Shown: piece by piece, positions 6,568 through 8,462 of the stretch
Position numbering within the stretch: position 1 is the first letter of the stretch
How the letters are laid out: every line of letters starts with the position of its first letter
Assembly: GCA_027031505.1 (NCBI GenBank)
Contig: JALVQH010000355.1
Location: 1-8,462, forward strand
Source: Campylobacteraceae bacterium
GTDB lineage: Bacteria > Campylobacterota > Campylobacteria > Campylobacterales > Sulfurovaceae
Direction of reading: 5' to 3'
DNA: 8,462 nt
Position numbers and translations under genes: made by a program
The notes under the pieces: model-generated
Databases searched by the model: none
The model's input: the letters and a program-made list of their open reading frames with translations, nothing else
What the model was told of the DNA's origin: nothing

Positions 6568-6589
6568 ACTATTGAACATGGGAGAAGAC

Positions 6590-8462
6590 GTGAAAGAACT
6601 CAAAACCCAGATCGAAACCCTTCTTCACGAAAACGCCCCGGACTTTAAGATTGCCAAAGTGCTCAAGGAGCACCTCAAAACGTATAATGAAACCCTCGAA
6701 GATACATTTGCCCAAAGCGGCGGGAAAGATTTTCTCGTCAAACACACCCGCAAAATCGATCAGATACTCGGAGCGGTCTACCGGGTGGCAGTGCGGGAAA
6801 TGTACGGAGACTACCAACCGTCCGCCAACGCCATCCCCCTCGCCCTTGTCGCCCTCGGAAGCTATGGACGGGAACAGCTCTGCGTCCACTCCGATATCGA
6901 CCTGATGCTCCTCTACCGCGACATTCCCGGCTATACACATCAAGCCCTCATCGAAAAGATCCTCTACCTGCTGTGGGACACCGGACTCAAGCTGGGGCAC
7001 CGCGTCCATGAAGTGGGTGAACTCCTCGAAATCTCCCGCACCGATATCACCATCAAAACCGCTCTGCTCGAATCCCGTTTCATCCTCGGGTCACGTTTTG
7101 TCTGGATGGAGGGACAAAACCAGATACGTCTCATCCGTCGGGATGATCCTGATGCCTTCATCCGCGCCAAAATCGAAGAGCTACGCCGACTGCACCAAAA
7201 ATACGGCCTGACCATGGAACCCAATCTCAAAGAAGGGGTCGGCGGCTTCCGCGATGCCAACCTCGTCTATTGGATCGGCAAGCTCCTCTACGATGTCCCG
7301 CGTATCCGTGATTTGCCCGGAGAGATTGTGATCGAAGAGGATTATCGGGACTTTCGGATCGCACTGGAATTTCTGTTTCGGGTGCGCTCGGCACTGCATC
7401 TCGCTACCGGGAAAAAAGAGGATCGTCTGCGCCTGGAGATGCTTCCGGAAGTCGCCCGACTTCTGGGGTACTCTCCCGATCCAAAAGGCCACACCAAACT
7501 GGCACGTCGAGTTTCCGGCAGTCTCAAGCGAATTCGACTCTACAGTAAAATCTGGCTCGAAGCACTTGTGGGTGACCGGGTACCCGATCTTTACGAAGGA
7601 TTGCTGAGATTGGAGGCGTACCCGCACCATTTTGGCTCCTTGATTGCCGAATTAAATAAGCAGGCAAAACACGACTACACCGCCCATCCCCGGCTGCTCC
7701 AGCATATCCTCCACATCCCCCGCCCCGAACGCCCCGATGTCAAACTCTATCCTAAAATCCGCAAAATATTTGAGCAGCCTTATGCCTATGCGACGCTGAC
7801 AACCCTCTCAAGTGTTGATCTGCTCGGCTTCGTGATCCCGCCGCTTAAAAAAGTGATCGACCTGCCGCAGTTTGACGGCTACCATCATTATACCGTCGAT
7901 CTTCACTCTCTGCAGACCCTCCGCCACCTCGAGATACCGATCGACGAACCGCTGCTGGCCGAACGGTACGCAGCCCTCTCTCCGGAGAACCGCCTCCTCC
8001 TCAAGATCATCGCCCTGCTGCACGACGCGGGCAAAGGGCGCAAACGGGATCACCATCTGGTGGGAGCATCGCTCTTTCGTATCTTTGCTCAGAAGCTGGG
8101 GCTTTCTTCTGAGCACACTGCTATCGGGGAGCGTCTGATCACCTACCACACCCTCATGAGCACCACCGCCCAGCGGGAAGATCTCTACAATGAAAAAACA
8201 ATTCTCCGTTTCGCCTCCCGGTTCGACACCCCGCTTCTACTCGATCTGATCTATCTGTTGACCTATGCCGATATGAAAGGGGTGGGCGGGGATGTATGGA
8301 GCCCCTTTGTCTCCCGTCTTGTGCGCACCCTTTATAAGGAATCCCTAAACGTCATCAACAACACAGCCGCTCTCGACGAAACCGCCCGTCGTCTGAAAAA
8401 GATCGAATCGCTCAAACGCTCCAAAACGTTCAACACCCTCCCCCGAACCATCCAGATCAAAA
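6590..8462 (+). CDS. glnD: PII uridylyltransferase / uridylyl-removing enzyme, 3' end beyond the window
   Basis: GlnD senses glutamine and adds or removes UMP on the PII protein, setting nitrogen assimilation. The frame stays open to the window edge, giving 624 residues. The nucleotidyltransferase domain has LGSYGREQLCVHSDIDLMLLY (from residue 89), with metal-binding Asp102 and Asp104, then EISRTDITIKTALLESR and LKEGVGGFRD (213-222). The HD hydrolase domain shows YHHYTVDLHSL (431-441), LLHDAGKGR with His478/Asp479, DHH (487-489) and TYHTLMSTTAQREDL (518-532). The C-terminal ACT domains that bind glutamine would lie past the edge. The GTG at 6590 is favoured because GGGAG (6580-6584) sits 5 nt before it; an in-frame ATG at 6578 lacks an SD and would add four residues. 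Transcription is divergent from mqnE. No glnB or amtB is in the window. Confidence 0.93.
   Translation, partial: MKELKTQIETLLHENAPDFKIAKVLKEHLKTYNETLEDTFAQSGGKDFLVKHTRKIDQILGAVYRVAVREMYGDYQPSANAIPLALVALGSYGREQLCVHSDIDLMLLYRDIPGYTHQALIEKILYLLWDTGLKLGHRVHEVGELLEISRTDITIKTALLESRFILGSRFVWMEGQNQIRLIRRDDPDAFIRAKIEELRRLHQKYGLTMEPNLKEGVGGFRDANLVYWIGKLLYDVPRIRDLPGEIVIEEDYRDFRIALEFLFRVRSALHLATGKKEDRLRLEMLPEVARLLGYSPDPKGHTKLARRVSGSLKRIRLYSKIWLEALVGDRVPDLYEGLLRLEAYPHHFGSLIAELNKQAKHDYTAHPRLLQHILHIPRPERPDVKLYPKIRKIFEQPYAYATLTTLSSVDLLGFVIPPLKKVIDLPQFDGYHHYTVDLHSLQTLRHLEIPIDEPLLAERYAALSPENRLLLKIIALLHDAGKGRKRDHHLVGASLFRIFAQKLGLSSEHTAIGERLITYHTLMSTTAQREDLYNEKTILRFASRFDTPLLLDLIYLLTYADMKGVGGDVWSPFVSRLVRTLYKESLNVINNTAALDETARRLKKIESLKRSKTFNTLPRTIQIK

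Noticed and set aside
6529..6603. N-terminal extension of mqnE to a TTG at 6603
   Set aside because: It would run through the predicted promoter and into the glnD start, and the added residues are not family-like.
1..8462. tRNA genes, CRISPR arrays, insertion sequences or phage-like genes
   Set aside because: None were seen on either strand; gene order and composition look like an ordinary core chromosome region.

Overview
No novel system is visible here. The window is a compact piece of a Campylobacterota-type chromosome, probably from an autotroph that fixes CO2 by the reductive TCA (rTCA) cycle. The evidence is a two-subunit ATP-citrate lyase in the order aclB-aclA, a menaquinone gene of the futalosine route, and promoters with a recognisable -10 box but mostly no -35 box. 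Base composition looks near 53% GC by eye. That is high for this phylum but compatible with Nitratifractor-like or high-GC Sulfurovum-like lineages (inference; no search was possible).

Layout, left to right. (i) 1-216: non-coding. It holds a stem-loop after aclA and a very canonical minus-strand promoter (TTGACT-17 bp-TATAAT with a GC-rich discriminator) firing off the left edge into a structured leader, which looks like the start of a ribosomal RNA operon. (ii) 217-3354, minus: the aclBA operon, with aclB first and a 12-nt gap. (iii) 3355-3468: the acl promoter region, with a 24-nt operator-like palindrome. (iv) 3469-4041, minus: a lone glutamine amidotransferase (TrpG/PabA) starting at GTG. 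(v) 4099-5382, minus: citrate synthase gltA with a good promoter. (vi) 5467-6528, minus: mqnE, aminofutalosine synthase. (vii) 6529-6589: a 61-nt divergent promoter region. (viii) 6590 to the right edge, plus: the first 624 codons of glnD, the PII uridylyltransferase/uridylyl-removing enzyme, cut by the window end.

The genes are central metabolism. AclBA cleaves citrate with ATP to supply acetyl-CoA in the rTCA direction, while GltA catalyses the opposite citrate-forming step, so the two activities must be balanced. TrpG/PabA supplies ammonia for anthranilate or aminodeoxychorismate, MqnE acts in menaquinone synthesis, and GlnD senses glutamine and controls PII. Each unit seems to have its own promoter. 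The points most worth a second look are regulatory: a 17-nt sequence shared by the acl and trpG promoters (15/17 identical), the palindrome at the acl -35 position, a symmetrical -10 element shared by mqnE and glnD, paired sequence blocks common to the gltA and mqnE promoters, and the rRNA-like promoter at the left edge.
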